Source: Flavobacterium gillisiae (GTDB taxonomy: Bacteria > Bacteroidota > Bacteroidia > Flavobacteriales > Flavobacteriaceae). Taken from it: a DNA stretch of 64,000 nucleotides. The notes below the pieces were generated by a model. That model saw nothing but the letters and a program-made list of their open reading frames with translations. It did not search any database and had not been told where the DNA came from. The stretch is from the NCBI RefSeq assembly GCF_900107635.1, contig NZ_FNRD01000016.1, positions 53,585 to 117,584 on the forward strand. Reading direction: 5' to 3'. The stretch's first letter is position 1, and each line of letters starts with the position of its first letter. Shown here piece by piece: positions 35,475-44,566 of the stretch. Made by a program: the position numbers and the translations under genes.

Positions 35475-37556
35475 TTATCTCCTTTTTTTCTTTTGTGGAA
35501 ACACAAATGACGTTTCTCCATTTTCATTCATAACGATAAAGGCGTCAAATTTCTTTCCAGATTTACTAATCATCCCTTTTAAGAGGCTTGTTTTGCCTTT
35601 AGTAATTAATGCTTCCAGATCCACAAGGCTTAGCTGTACGCCACATATATTTCGAAATTGAACCCAATTGCAATTTTCATCCTTACATTTAACCAACTTA
35701 TCCCGAATCGCTATTTTCTGAACTTTACACCTTGGACAAATAAATTCAGGTTGATTTTCGACGGCAATAGATAAAGCAAGTATCTCGTGTGTTATAGTTG
35801 TTGTATAAACTTCTATTTCTCTTTGAAAATTTGCTATATTCTCTTCGTTGTTTTCTATTTTTTGCAAGGCTAGTTCCCACTCGGAGGTCATAGCAGCATT
35901 AGCGATCTTCATTTCTTTTACCATTTCGTAAACTTTTAATCCTTTTTCTGAAGGTACTAATAATTTCTTATCACGTTTTATATAATCTCTTTTAAAAAGT
36001 GTTTCAATTATGGCTGCTCTAGTGGCAGGCGTACCAATCCCTATACCTTGCAATACTTTACGTTCTTGTTCATTTACTATTTGATTTCCTGCATTTTCCA
36101 TTGCGGAAAGTAAACTTGCTTCCGTATAAAGAGCAGGTGGTTTAGTTTTCTTTTCCAATACTCTTGATGCCTTAATCTTGACTTCATCATCGATTTTTAG
36201 TTCTGGTAAGTCTTGAATAGGATCTTTTTCTTCATCTGAAAAACTTCCTTTAATAGCTCTCCAACCTGCATCAATAATTTTAATCCCTTTTAGTTCAAAA
36301 TCATAGTGTATAACTTGGAAGACAACATCAGTTATCTCTTTAATACAAATAGGAGAAACGGCTTCAAGTAAACGGTATGCGATCATTTCATAAATAGCTT
36401 TTTCCTTTGCAGACAAAGCTGATGGAACCTTACCTGTAATCAATAAACCATGGTGATCAGTTACTTTTAAATCGTTAACAATTCGTTTATTTAAACGTCC
36501 TATTTTCATTTTAGCAACTACTCCTTTAAATTTCTCCATCTCTTCTAATATCCATATAAGCTTAGATACTTCTACCCACATATCTTCTGGAATATACTTA
36601 CTCCCGGTACGAGGGTAACTAATGAATTTATTCTCGTATAGGCTTTGAGCGATATTGAGAGTTTCCTCAGCGGATAGATTTAGATTTATGTTAGCCTCTT
36701 TCTGTAATGCTGTAAGATCGAATAGTAATGGTGGCTGTTCATTGACTGTTTTTATTTCTATGCCAATTACCGTGGCTATCCCGCGTCTCTGTAACGATTT
36801 CAATGCCTCTTCAGCTTGTTTACTACCTTCCCATTTTATTGTGGAAAGACTTTTGAAATCAATAAACTCTTTGCGATGTTCTAATTCAATTTGCCAATAT
36901 TGCTTACTAACAAATGACTTGTTTTCTAAAAATCGTTTGCAAATGATTGCTAGTGTTGGTGTCTGAACCCTTCCCAGAGAATAAATACAGCTTCCGTTTG
37001 CAATAGTTAATGCTTGTGAGGCATTAATTCCTACTAACCAATCTGCACGGCTTCTACCTAGTGCTGCTTGATGCAGACCATCGAAATCCTTTCCTGGTTT
37101 CAAGTTATTAAACCCATTTAGAATGGCTTTTTCAGTTAGTGAACTAATCCATAAACGTTCAAAAGGCTTACTGCAATTGAGATATTCATAAATATAACGA
37201 AATATAAGTTCACCCTCTCGTCCTGCATCTGTAGCCACGATGATACTTTCGCAGTTTTTAAATAGTTGATCAATAACATTCAGTTGTTTTAATGCCCCTA
37301 GATCACGAACATAACTTTTATCTTTCTTGATCTTGCGCACTGTTAGCAAGAATGGATTAGGTAATACAGGTAAAGCCTCTCTTTGAAATCCAGTAACACC
37401 ATAATCTTCTGGCATTGCCAAAGTCACTAAATGTCCAAACGCCCAGGTTACCTGATATCCATTTCCCATCAAGTAACCTTCCTTCTTCTCTTTAGCTCCT
37501 AACAAGATAGCGATCTCTCGAGCAACACTTGGTTTTTCTGCAATTACTACTTTCAT
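35475..37556 (-). CDS. DNA topoisomerase III-like (type IA), conjugative transposon topoisomerase
   Basis: A 693-residue type IA topoisomerase. The Toprim domain starts MKVVIAEKPSVAREIAILLG with the acidic DAGREGELIFRY (around 110). The active-site tyrosine is in FISYPRTGSKYI (around 312), and RVQTPTLAIICKRF precedes it. A short zinc-ribbon-like C-terminus (CPRCKVQKIAIRDKLVKCKD) and a DUF3945-like tail (TKGKTSLLKGMISKSGKKFD) follow. CTnDOT carries a comparable topoisomerase gene (exc) in its excision region. It lies 21 bp downstream of the DUF3945 protein gene and is likely cotranscribed. Confidence 0.92.
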   Translation of the reverse strand: MKVVIAEKPSVAREIAILLGAKEKKEGYLMGNGYQVTWAFGHLVTLAMPEDYGVTGFQREALPVLPNPFLLTVRKIKKDKSYVRDLGALKQLNVIDQLFKNCESIIVATDAGREGELIFRYIYEYLNCSKPFERLWISSLTEKAILNGFNNLKPGKDFDGLHQAALGRSRADWLVGINASQALTIANGSCIYSLGRVQTPTLAIICKRFLENKSFVSKQYWQIELEHRKEFIDFKSLSTIKWEGSKQAEEALKSLQRRGIATVIGIEIKTVNEQPPLLFDLTALQKEANINLNLSAEETLNIAQSLYENKFISYPRTGSKYIPEDMWVEVSKLIWILEEMEKFKGVVAKMKIGRLNKRIVNDLKVTDHHGLLITGKVPSALSAKEKAIYEMIAYRLLEAVSPICIKEITDVVFQVIHYDFELKGIKIIDAGWRAIKGSFSDEEKDPIQDLPELKIDDEVKIKASRVLEKKTKPPALYTEASLLSAMENAGNQIVNEQERKVLQGIGIGTPATRAAIIETLFKRDYIKRDKKLLVPSEKGLKVYEMVKEMKIANAAMTSEWELALQKIENNEENIANFQREIEVYTTTITHEILALSIAVENQPEFICPRCKVQKIAIRDKLVKCKDENCNWVQFRNICGVQLSLVDLEALITKGKTSLLKGMISKSGKKFDAFIVMNENGETSFVFPQKKKRR

Positions 37557-37577
37557 TCGATTAAGTCTTTAGAATAG

Positions 37578-39005
37578 TTACATTTTTCGACCTTTCGATT
37601 TAGCTGCTGCTTTTGACTTATCCTGTTGTTCTTGCTGTTTGGCACTTTCAGGATTATTCTGTTCGCTTTTTAAAGGCTCTTTAATTTTCTTAGTAGCCTC
37701 GTTGGTTTTACCTTCTGAGTTAACCGCAACCTGTGTTTTACTTTGCTCTTTAGGTTGTGCTTTCTCTTGTAATTTATTAGGATTATCAAAAGAAAAACCA
37801 GTTTTGGCTGTTTCTTTATCGAATGTAATATACCCTTGGTACTCTTTACCCTTCTTATCAACCAAACCACTTACATAAATTGTTTGTCCGTCTTTAAGTT
37901 TTTGGTGTTGCAGTTCGTCAAGTTCTTTTCCTCGGAATACCTGTGGAGCTTCCTTTTGTTGACTTTGTGACTGTTTATTAGTATCTAGTCTATCAAAAAG
38001 GAATTCAACGTAACGTTTATCCGCATTGAATTGAACAGATGCATTAAACAGCTCTCCTTTTTTTGAGATCATACCTTCTATGTGCAAGGATTTACCATCT
38101 GCCAAAGTCTGTTTTTGTTGCTCATTTAGTTTTATCCCTTTAATCTCTTCTGGAATTTTAATCTGTTCCGTGCGTAGTGCAATAACTTCTTTGGTTAAAC
38201 GGTCAATGCTAATAATCGAAGGTATTGTTTCACCCGATTTGGGATTAATCAAATCAACCACCCTACCCATGTTACCACTTTTGAGCAAGTTTTCTTTATC
38301 TTCTTTTGAAAATTCATGTCCGAAGAATTTGTAGTTTAGCTGAGGTTCTTTTCGGATACCATGAATAGCAAGAACTACTTGTCCGTCCTCTTTAGCTTGC
38401 AAAGAAAGCCTAGCGTCCATGCGTGTTATAGAGGTTCCTAAATCAAGACTTATAGGAACTAGTTCATTTGTTTTGTAGCCTTTTAGCAAAGGCTCAAGGA
38501 CATTCATTTTTTCAAGTCTTTCTTTAGATAATCCCAAATTAGACATTGCTTTCCAATCGATTTGTTCTAATTTGTAGCGATACTCGCCAACTACGGGCAT
38601 TGATTGTGTGTTTTCCATCTTGTTTTTATTTTCAGGTTTATAATCTACTTTTATCTGGTGATATTCAAATTGCTTCCCTCCCATTTTGGTCGGTTTGTCA
38701 ACTTCTTTCTGCATTCTTTTCACTATTTGTATTGCTTGGTTTTCTGGAACTCTAAAAAAGATAAAATGTGTTGGATCTTTTAATTGCCGGTAAAAGTTGG
38801 AGAAAAAATTAGAAAACAAATCACCTTGTTTGTCTACACGCAGGAACTGACTTTCATTTTTTTTATCCGGGACTACTGTTTGTAATTCTTTATCTTTTCC
38901 AATTCCATTAACTTCCCTTATTTCCTTTTTATTGGTATCAGATACCAACAAAACATCCGAAAATTGCTCCTTTAATTTTGGATTACTTATAGTTTCTTCT
39001 CTCAT
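37578..39005 (-). CDS. DUF4099/DUF3945-type conjugative transposon protein
   Basis: A 475-residue soluble protein. The first part (about residues 140-200, YKLEQIDWKAMSNLGLSKER) looks like DUF4099. The later part contains repeated DUF3945-like units built around G-x-x-L and TLADGKSLHIEGMISKKGEL / KLKDGQTIYVSGLVDKKGKE (two copies, about 295-335 and 375-410). A disordered, Q/K-rich tail ends it (QQEQQDKSKAAAKSKGRKM). Such proteins accompany the topoisomerase in CTnDOT-like elements; their biochemical role is not established. Operon with the topoisomerase. Confidence 0.8.
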   Translation of the reverse strand: MREETISNPKLKEQFSDVLLVSDTNKKEIREVNGIGKDKELQTVVPDKKNESQFLRVDKQGDLFSNFFSNFYRQLKDPTHFIFFRVPENQAIQIVKRMQKEVDKPTKMGGKQFEYHQIKVDYKPENKNKMENTQSMPVVGEYRYKLEQIDWKAMSNLGLSKERLEKMNVLEPLLKGYKTNELVPISLDLGTSITRMDARLSLQAKEDGQVVLAIHGIRKEPQLNYKFFGHEFSKEDKENLLKSGNMGRVVDLINPKSGETIPSIISIDRLTKEVIALRTEQIKIPEEIKGIKLNEQQKQTLADGKSLHIEGMISKKGELFNASVQFNADKRYVEFLFDRLDTNKQSQSQQKEAPQVFRGKELDELQHQKLKDGQTIYVSGLVDKKGKEYQGYITFDKETAKTGFSFDNPNKLQEKAQPKEQSKTQVAVNSEGKTNEATKKIKEPLKSEQNNPESAKQQEQQDKSKAAAKSKGRKM

Positions 39006-39104
39006 GTCGATGCGGTTTAAAATTTACTTAATCGAAAATAAATAGTTAAACCCGCATTATTTACAGACTGTCTTTGGTTGGTCTATGTTGTCGTTCGTTG
39101 GCTT

Positions 39105-39398
39105 TTAATTTTGTCTCGGCGCATTAAAACTGTCTCGAATAAATTGATGAACATCGGATAGTTTATAATAAATTTTTCCACTAATCGTATAATACGGTAG
39201 TTTACCAGTTGAACGATAACGCTGAAGTGAGCGGTTACTAATTTTCAACATTTGAAGGAGGTCCTGATTGTCCAGTAATTCTTCTCCGTCAATGTTATTT
39301 CGCTTTTTTTGGATATCAGTAATATGTTCGCTTAAAATATCAAAACGATCCATGATCCGTTCCATCCATGCTATAAATTCCATTCTATCTATATTCAT
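39105..39398 (-). CDS. Excisionase-like helix-turn-helix protein
   Basis: A 97-residue protein with a MerR/excisionase-type (HTH_17) DNA-binding domain: LLDNQDLLQMLKISNRSLQR then YRSTGKLPYYTISGKIYYKL. The N-terminal helix FIAWMERIMDRFDILSEHI is typical of the small regulators near the excision genes of Bacteroidota conjugative transposons. The start MNIDRMEF (39398) is chosen over an in-frame ATG at 39437 because family members begin near the MEFIxWMERI segment. It likely regulates excision or transfer. It is 99 bp upstream of the DUF3945 gene. Confidence 0.85.
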   Translation of the reverse strand: MNIDRMEFIAWMERIMDRFDILSEHITDIQKKRNNIDGEELLDNQDLLQMLKISNRSLQRYRSTGKLPYYTISGKIYYKLSDVHQFIRDSFNAPRQN

Positions 39399-39789
39399 AA
39401 GGGTATGTTTTAATAGGTTAAAACTTTTAAATTTCAATATCTTTTTGAAGAATCTATATATGAAATATACTTCTTCACAACAGGATTATTGTTAGTTTAC
39501 GCACATTTAAATTTGGATTCTAATTGGCTAATAAAATTTTAAATTTATATCGATAAATATTAATTATTTATTAAATTCTAAATTAGAAAAAGAATTATTT
39601 TTTTGATGGAGTAAATTTTATATAAAAAAAATGGATGAACTTCACAAGTACTTCACAAGTTGTGAAAGGTTTATTTTAAGACTAAAAAAAAATATTGAAA
39701 ACAGTAGTGCACATGATTGCTAAAAAAAAATAAAACCTAAAGTAATTAATAATCAACTCTTTAAAAGGTTTAAAACAATGATTGAAATT
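39399..39789. other. AT-rich gene-free stretch between element and IS remnant
   Basis: About 390 bp of very AT-rich DNA with long A and T runs and a duplicated ACTTCACAAGT (39641-39662). No gene is visible. The N-terminal ORF of the neighbouring IS (ISAon1-type orfA) would be expected here but I could not find it. The conjugative element's integrase gene, expected near this end, is also absent. Confidence 0.5.
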
Positions 39790-39801
39790 TAAGGAATATT
39801 A

Positions 39802-40794
39802 TTGTTTTATAGGGTTAGAACAAATCAATACAAAGATTTCTTAAGCGGTTTTAAAACTTGGGACCAGAAATCTCATGCTAAACAATGGCTTCTATTTCCT
39901 GAAAATATAGGTAACCTTTTATCAATAGACGAAACTTCGCTCTCAAATGGAGAACTTTACACCATTTTAACTAATAAAGCTTGTAAAGGGAAGAAAGGCA
40001 GCATATTAGCTATAATTGCTGGAACTAAAACAAGTGATGTCATTGTTGTTCTTAAAAAAACAGCTCTTAAGCGACGTAATTTAGTTACAGAAATAACTTT
40101 AGATATGGCCGCAAATATGGGACTCATTGCTAAGAATTGTTTTCCCAACGCTATTCAAGTGACAGATCGCTTCCATGTACAAAAACTCGCTTTAGAAGCT
40201 TTACAAGAAATTAGGATTAAACATCGATGGCAAGCTATTGATTCAGAAAACAATTCCATTGAACAAGCTAAGGAAACAAAAATAAAATACACACCTACAA
40301 CATTACATAACGGTGACACAATTAAGCAATTACTAGCCAGAAGTCGCCATATTTTGTATAAAAACAAATCTAAATGGACTGAAAACCAAAACGAAAGAGC
40401 TAAATTTCTGTTTGAATTATATCCTGATATTGAAAAAGCATATGGGCTTGCTCAAGAATTAAGAAATGTATTTGAAAAGACTACTGATAAAATCTACGGC
40501 ATAAGCAGATTAGCAAAATGGCATGAAAAAGTAAATCAATCTGGCTTTAAATCATTCAATACAATATCTCGAACGATACAAAATCCTTATCAAACAATAT
40601 TAAACTACTTTGACAACAGAAGTACTAACATGTCCGCGGAATCTTTCAATGCAAAAATTAAAGCGTTTAGATCCCAATTTAGAGGCGTAAGAAATATCGA
40701 GTTTTTCCTTTTTAGACTTACTAATATATGTTTAAATTTTGCTACTCCACAAGTTTTAGACTTGATCCCTAAAAAGCCCTATTCAACTACATGA
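39802..40794 (+). mobile_element. ISAon1-type (ISL3-like) transposase, second ORF only
   Basis: A 330-residue DDE transposase reading frame: FKTWDQKSHAKQWLLFPENI, then LSIDETSLSNGELYTILTNK, GSILAIIAGTKTSDVIVVLK, EITLDMAANMGLIAKNCFPN, VTDRFHVQKLALEALQE and a C-terminal MSAESFNAKIKAFRSQFRGV. This resembles the catalytic ORF of the ISAon1 group, normally preceded by a small orfA with the DNA-binding domain. Here only a TTG start is available, the frame upstream hits TAA at 39790 and orfA is missing, so the element is 5'-truncated and probably inactive. It ends at a perfect hairpin next to tRNA-Leu. Confidence 0.82.
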
Positions 40795-40804
40795 ATAGGG
40801 CTTT
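40773..40804. terminator. Hairpin terminator after the IS transposase
   Basis: Perfect 13-bp stem AAAGCCCTATTCA (40773-40785) with TGAATAGGGCTTT (40792-40804), six-base loop. The transposase stop codon lies within it. Could also end transcripts coming from the tRNA side. Confidence 0.8.
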
Positions 40805-40861
40805 AACAAATCTATTTTATAAAAAAACTCCATTAAGCATACACCTAATGAAGTTATTTTG

Positions 40862-40947
40862 TACTCAGAGCGGGACTTGAACCCGCACGAACATTGCTGT
40901 TCACTGGATTTTAAGTCCAGCGTGTCTACCAATTTCACCATCCGAGC
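40862..40947 (-). tRNA. tRNA-Leu (anticodon TAA)
   Basis: On the minus strand the acceptor stem GCTCGGA (40947-40941) pairs with TCTGAGT (two G-T pairs), followed by discriminator A at 40862. The D-arm reads TGGTGAAATTGGTAGACA, the anticodon stem-loop is CTGGACTTAAAATCCAG with anticodon TAA, a variable arm follows and the T-arm is GCGGGTTCAAGTCCCGC. Long variable arm confirms leucine type. The 3' end faces the conjugative element. Confidence 0.95.
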
Positions 40948-41139
40948 ATGATGCGGTTCCTTCCCATCCCGATTCTTCTTAAAAGCATCATAGATAAATG
41001 GACTTTCGATCCATTGGGCTACCACCTCGATGATGGTACTACAATAATTCACTTTCGCAAAGCACTATTTAAAAAAATCAAATAATATAATAAGCTTAGT
41101 ACTCTTTACTCCTACCGCTTCGGTTTCTTATTACTATTT

Positions 41140-43041
41140 TCAATACACTAAAACTTTACGACTAATCGATTTCCCTTTGCTGTTAGCTACTACAATATAA
41201 AACTCGTTTTTTGGATTTATATCGAAACGATGAATCATTTTACCTTCTACTTCTTTATCCAGAAGTAACTTCCCTAGCATATCATATATTTTAATGTCTG
41301 TTAGTTCTTCCACCAAAGTTAAATCAACATTAATTTCATTCCCATCATAGTAAATAGCCGCTGGCAAGGATGTAACCTCCTTTTTTATGGGCGTAAAGTG
41401 AAGTACAAATCTATCTTTAGTATCAGTAGTTGATCCCTTGAACTGGTATTTTGGAGTCACTTTTAAATCTGATATTGTATTTGTTTTTTTATCTTCTAAT
41501 AGTACGACATCCGCATTTTTACTTTCCAAATCAATACTAATCGTATAGTTTCCATTAGCTCCCGCTTTAAATAGAAGAGGTACTGACTCATTTTCAACTC
41601 TATTAGTCAAATTTAACATTGTCAATTCCTTTTTTTCATGAGTTAAATAAAGCGATGGTGCCGTATTCATTCTACTAAAAAGTTTTGCGGACCCAGCCTC
41701 ATTTGCAGTAGCGCCAAATTGAAGTAAGACTTCATCATATCCCAAACTTGAATCAGATTCCACTCGAACTTTAATAATATCTGTCTTATTGTTTGTTGTT
41801 TTAAACCAATTACTTGCAGCCGTATTTACGCGGATATTATTTGTCATACCCACACTACCATTGGCAGCCGCCCTTACATAAAAACCTTGCATTGGTGCGA
41901 TATTTTCAGTAATTCCGTTTGTCCCTACCGCTACTGCAGTATTGTAGACTCCGTAATTATTTGCTGCAGGATTCCATATCCACATGTCGTAACCACCGCT
42001 TGTCAAAAGCAAGTTTGCACGTATCCACCCTGTAGCTTTCCAATCAATAGCTGATGGATAAGGATTCCCTATTAAGTTAAATCCTCTCACATCTTCCTCT
42101 ATAGTACCTCTATCAGGACCTACATTGGTCACTGGATAATTAACAGCCCCGTTGTTTAATAGTCCAATAAATTCCTTTGTTGGATTAGCTGCTTGGGTTG
42201 AATACAAATAACCGCGCCCTTTTACAAAATTTGCAGAAGGATGGATTGAAGGCCAGGTTGGCGCTACTGTTGCGTTTAATTGATAAGTCCAACAAGGCGT
42301 TGGTTCATTCCAGATATACAAATCATATCCTGTACCATTACCATAAGTACCCGATGGAACCCATGAACTACCGGCGATAGCTTGATTTGAAACCGGAGCG
42401 GAAAGAAAGTGCCAATCTTCGGCACCACCACTAATGTAGCGTTGCACTGTTGCGGACACATTATCTGTATTGTGAATTAACGAGGCAGTACCAGCAACGG
42501 TTGATTTTAAAACTAAACCTGCATTTCCTCCAGAATTTGCGATTAGTCCATTAACCGTTAGGATTTTATCTGCTTCAATTTTAAATATTTTACCTGAATT
42601 AATAGTAAGATTCTTTGTAATTGTTTGAGTAGAATATAGACTAACCCCTACTGGATTGTCGATTATTAGATTGTTAAAAGTAGAAACTGCTAGCGTCATG
42701 TTCTGTGCCAATGTACCATTCATATTTACAGTACCTCCACTGCTAAAAAACGTCCCTGTATTTGTAAAATCACCTGCGATATTGTAGGTGCCATCTCCTT
42801 GGGTAGTTCCTGCATTATTAAAGGTATTCATAGTAACAATTCCTTCATTAGCCAAAGTTGTGGCATTATCATTATTGATAGTGTCTATGCTGACTACGGT
42901 ACCACTTGAAATAGAAACAGAAGCGCCGTTATTAGAAATATATTGTGCCTGTATTTCCTGTTTCAGTAATAAAAATACAATACCCAGTACAATGGCCTGC
43001 CATTGTATCCCAAAGATTCTATGTTGAGTGAAATTTTTCAT
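41140..43041 (-). CDS. Secreted surface protein with T9SS C-terminal sorting domain
   Basis: A 633-residue secreted protein. The N-terminus carries a signal peptide (hydrophobic WQAIVLGIVFLLLK, cut near EIQAQ). The body has repeated short beta-rich segments with GDGTYNIAGDFTNTGTFFSS and NTFNNAGTTQ, like autotransporter-type passenger repeats. The last 75 residues (ITDIKIYDMLGKLLLDKEVE and FYIVVANSKGKSISRKVLVY) fit the type A sorting signal of the type IX system, so it is exported to the cell surface. It is the last gene of the DUF4402/usher cluster and follows the DUF3494 gene by 97 bp. Confidence 0.88.
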   Translation of the reverse strand: MKNFTQHRIFGIQWQAIVLGIVFLLLKQEIQAQYISNNGASVSISSGTVVSIDTINNDNATTLANEGIVTMNTFNNAGTTQGDGTYNIAGDFTNTGTFFSSGGTVNMNGTLAQNMTLAVSTFNNLIIDNPVGVSLYSTQTITKNLTINSGKIFKIEADKILTVNGLIANSGGNAGLVLKSTVAGTASLIHNTDNVSATVQRYISGGAEDWHFLSAPVSNQAIAGSSWVPSGTYGNGTGYDLYIWNEPTPCWTYQLNATVAPTWPSIHPSANFVKGRGYLYSTQAANPTKEFIGLLNNGAVNYPVTNVGPDRGTIEEDVRGFNLIGNPYPSAIDWKATGWIRANLLLTSGGYDMWIWNPAANNYGVYNTAVAVGTNGITENIAPMQGFYVRAAANGSVGMTNNIRVNTAASNWFKTTNNKTDIIKVRVESDSSLGYDEVLLQFGATANEAGSAKLFSRMNTAPSLYLTHEKKELTMLNLTNRVENESVPLLFKAGANGNYTISIDLESKNADVVLLEDKKTNTISDLKVTPKYQFKGSTTDTKDRFVLHFTPIKKEVTSLPAAIYYDGNEINVDLTLVEELTDIKIYDMLGKLLLDKEVEGKMIHRFDINPKNEFYIVVANSKGKSISRKVLVY

Positions 43042-43138
43042 GCTGGGTTTATAAATTCGTATTTAAATCGCTGTACAATTAAAAGTACCGTTCGTGCGAG
43101 CTGCTTTTCCTGTTGCATGCGCAACTAGTATTGTTTTG

Positions 43139-44518
43139 TTAGTTTCCCACCTTAACTAAAGTTAAGATTCGATTGTTAACACTTATGTCCTTCAAATCAG
43201 AAGGCTGTTCGTCAATTTTCCATCTCACATCAATAGTATCTCCTGCTGCCGCTGCGGCGAAGCCCTGCAAAGAAACATCTGATGGATTTTTTAAGTGGGT
43301 TCTTGTTCTACTGGAATTTAGAATTAAAACGCCATTTTTATAAAGACTAAAAGTTGCCATATGATTAACCGCTGTAACGGTAGTAGTTGACCCTGCTTGA
43401 TATATTGTCCCATCAACAGTGGCTGATTCAAATCCTGTGATAGCTCCTAAATTAGTCCCTATATCGCTCGTATAAGTGGAAGCGCCAGTATTAGCAACTC
43501 CACCACCACCCGTAAACATAATAAAGGTATCTACTGTTCTAAAATCGATGGAGGAATCATTTAGAGGCAGTGAAAGTTCGCCAGGTCCAAAAGCGAGAGC
43601 ACCGCCCTTAGTTAGTAACCTTCCAGTTACTTTACAACCAGCACCTACTGCAATGGCAGCACTATTAGAAAATAAAGTTCCCTGAATAATAGTATTAGCT
43701 CCTAAGCCTATTGCATCATTAGCTACCCAATAAATATTTTCAGCCGATGCGCCGTTTATCAATTTAACAGTGACATCAGCCCCCGTATTAAATGCTGCAC
43801 TTCCTCTAATAATAAATAAGGCATTGGCGTCGCCTTGTCCATCTAAAGTAAGCGTACCTGCTATGGACATTGCGCCCGTTATAGTGTAAACTCCGGGAAA
43901 AAGAATTTCTCCACTGCCAAAAGTAAGAGCATGTGCGGTGTTGGTTACTGGTATATTTGTTATGTCAGTATAAATAAAGTTCAAATCTGATTTTGCGGTT
44001 GCAGTACTAAAACCAACTGAATTAGAAGCTGCGGGTATAATAACCTGACCATTAAAAAGGGCTAAATAGGTACCAGCTTCTTGTACTGTTTTGCTCATAC
44101 CTTCAAGTACAACATCGGTAGTAGAAGAGGTGGACAGAGTTGAACCAGAGTCTACAGAAAGGGAGCTTGCACTACCAGATAGCAAAGCAACCCAGAAACT
44201 TCCGTTATAGAAATTGAACTGCTTGCTTACTGTGTTGTAAATCATCAGCCCATTAGCGGGTGTACTGATGGCATCTCTATCAGTTGTTGTCATCCGTGGG
44301 ATGAGCATTCCTTTGCTTGTTGTTCTTAATTCAAGAATGGATGAGGGATCAGGGGTGATCAAAGTGTTACTAATACCCATTGATTGAGCATAAAGTGAAG
44401 TGCCGCTGAAGCTCAAGGTTAGCATTACAAGCAATGATGCTAATCCTTTTTTATAATTCATTTTTAATACAGCATTTCCGTTACCGTAGTGATTGATGAG
44501 GGATATTTTATTTTTCAT
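43139..44518 (-). CDS. DUF3494 (ice-binding-like) surface protein
   Basis: A 459-residue exported protein. Signal peptide near residues 20-45 (MNYKKGLASLLVMLTLSFSG, then TSLYAQ); a start at 44461 would give a shorter leader. After a short tail-fibre-like segment (SKGMLIPRMTTTDRDAISTP) comes the DUF3494 beta-helix: LTFGSGEILFPGVYTITGAM, TLDGQGDANALFIIRGSAAF, GASAENIYWVANDAIGLGAN, IIQGTLFSNSAAIAVGAGCK. The pattern is that of ice-binding proteins, but DUF3494 domains also serve as adhesins. The last 120 residues form a separate beta domain. Its place after the usher gene suggests an adhesive tip or surface component. Confidence 0.85.
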   Translation of the reverse strand: MKNKISLINHYGNGNAVLKMNYKKGLASLLVMLTLSFSGTSLYAQSMGISNTLITPDPSSILELRTTSKGMLIPRMTTTDRDAISTPANGLMIYNTVSKQFNFYNGSFWVALLSGSASSLSVDSGSTLSTSSTTDVVLEGMSKTVQEAGTYLALFNGQVIIPAASNSVGFSTATAKSDLNFIYTDITNIPVTNTAHALTFGSGEILFPGVYTITGAMSIAGTLTLDGQGDANALFIIRGSAAFNTGADVTVKLINGASAENIYWVANDAIGLGANTIIQGTLFSNSAAIAVGAGCKVTGRLLTKGGALAFGPGELSLPLNDSSIDFRTVDTFIMFTGGGGVANTGASTYTSDIGTNLGAITGFESATVDGTIYQAGSTTTVTAVNHMATFSLYKNGVLILNSSRTRTHLKNPSDVSLQGFAAAAAGDTIDVRWKIDEQPSDLKDISVNNRILTLVKVGN

Positions 44519-44566
44519 ATGGTTTTATTTAAGGCGGGTTCAAAAATCCTTTTAGTTCGTTTTTGA

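Noticed and set aside
40783..41052. An open frame of 89 residues across the tRNA-Leu gene
   Set aside because: It translates the tRNA sequence (KLVDTLDLKSSEQQC); a protein here is very unlikely. The part right of the tRNA may be a small remnant of a host gene but cannot be assigned.
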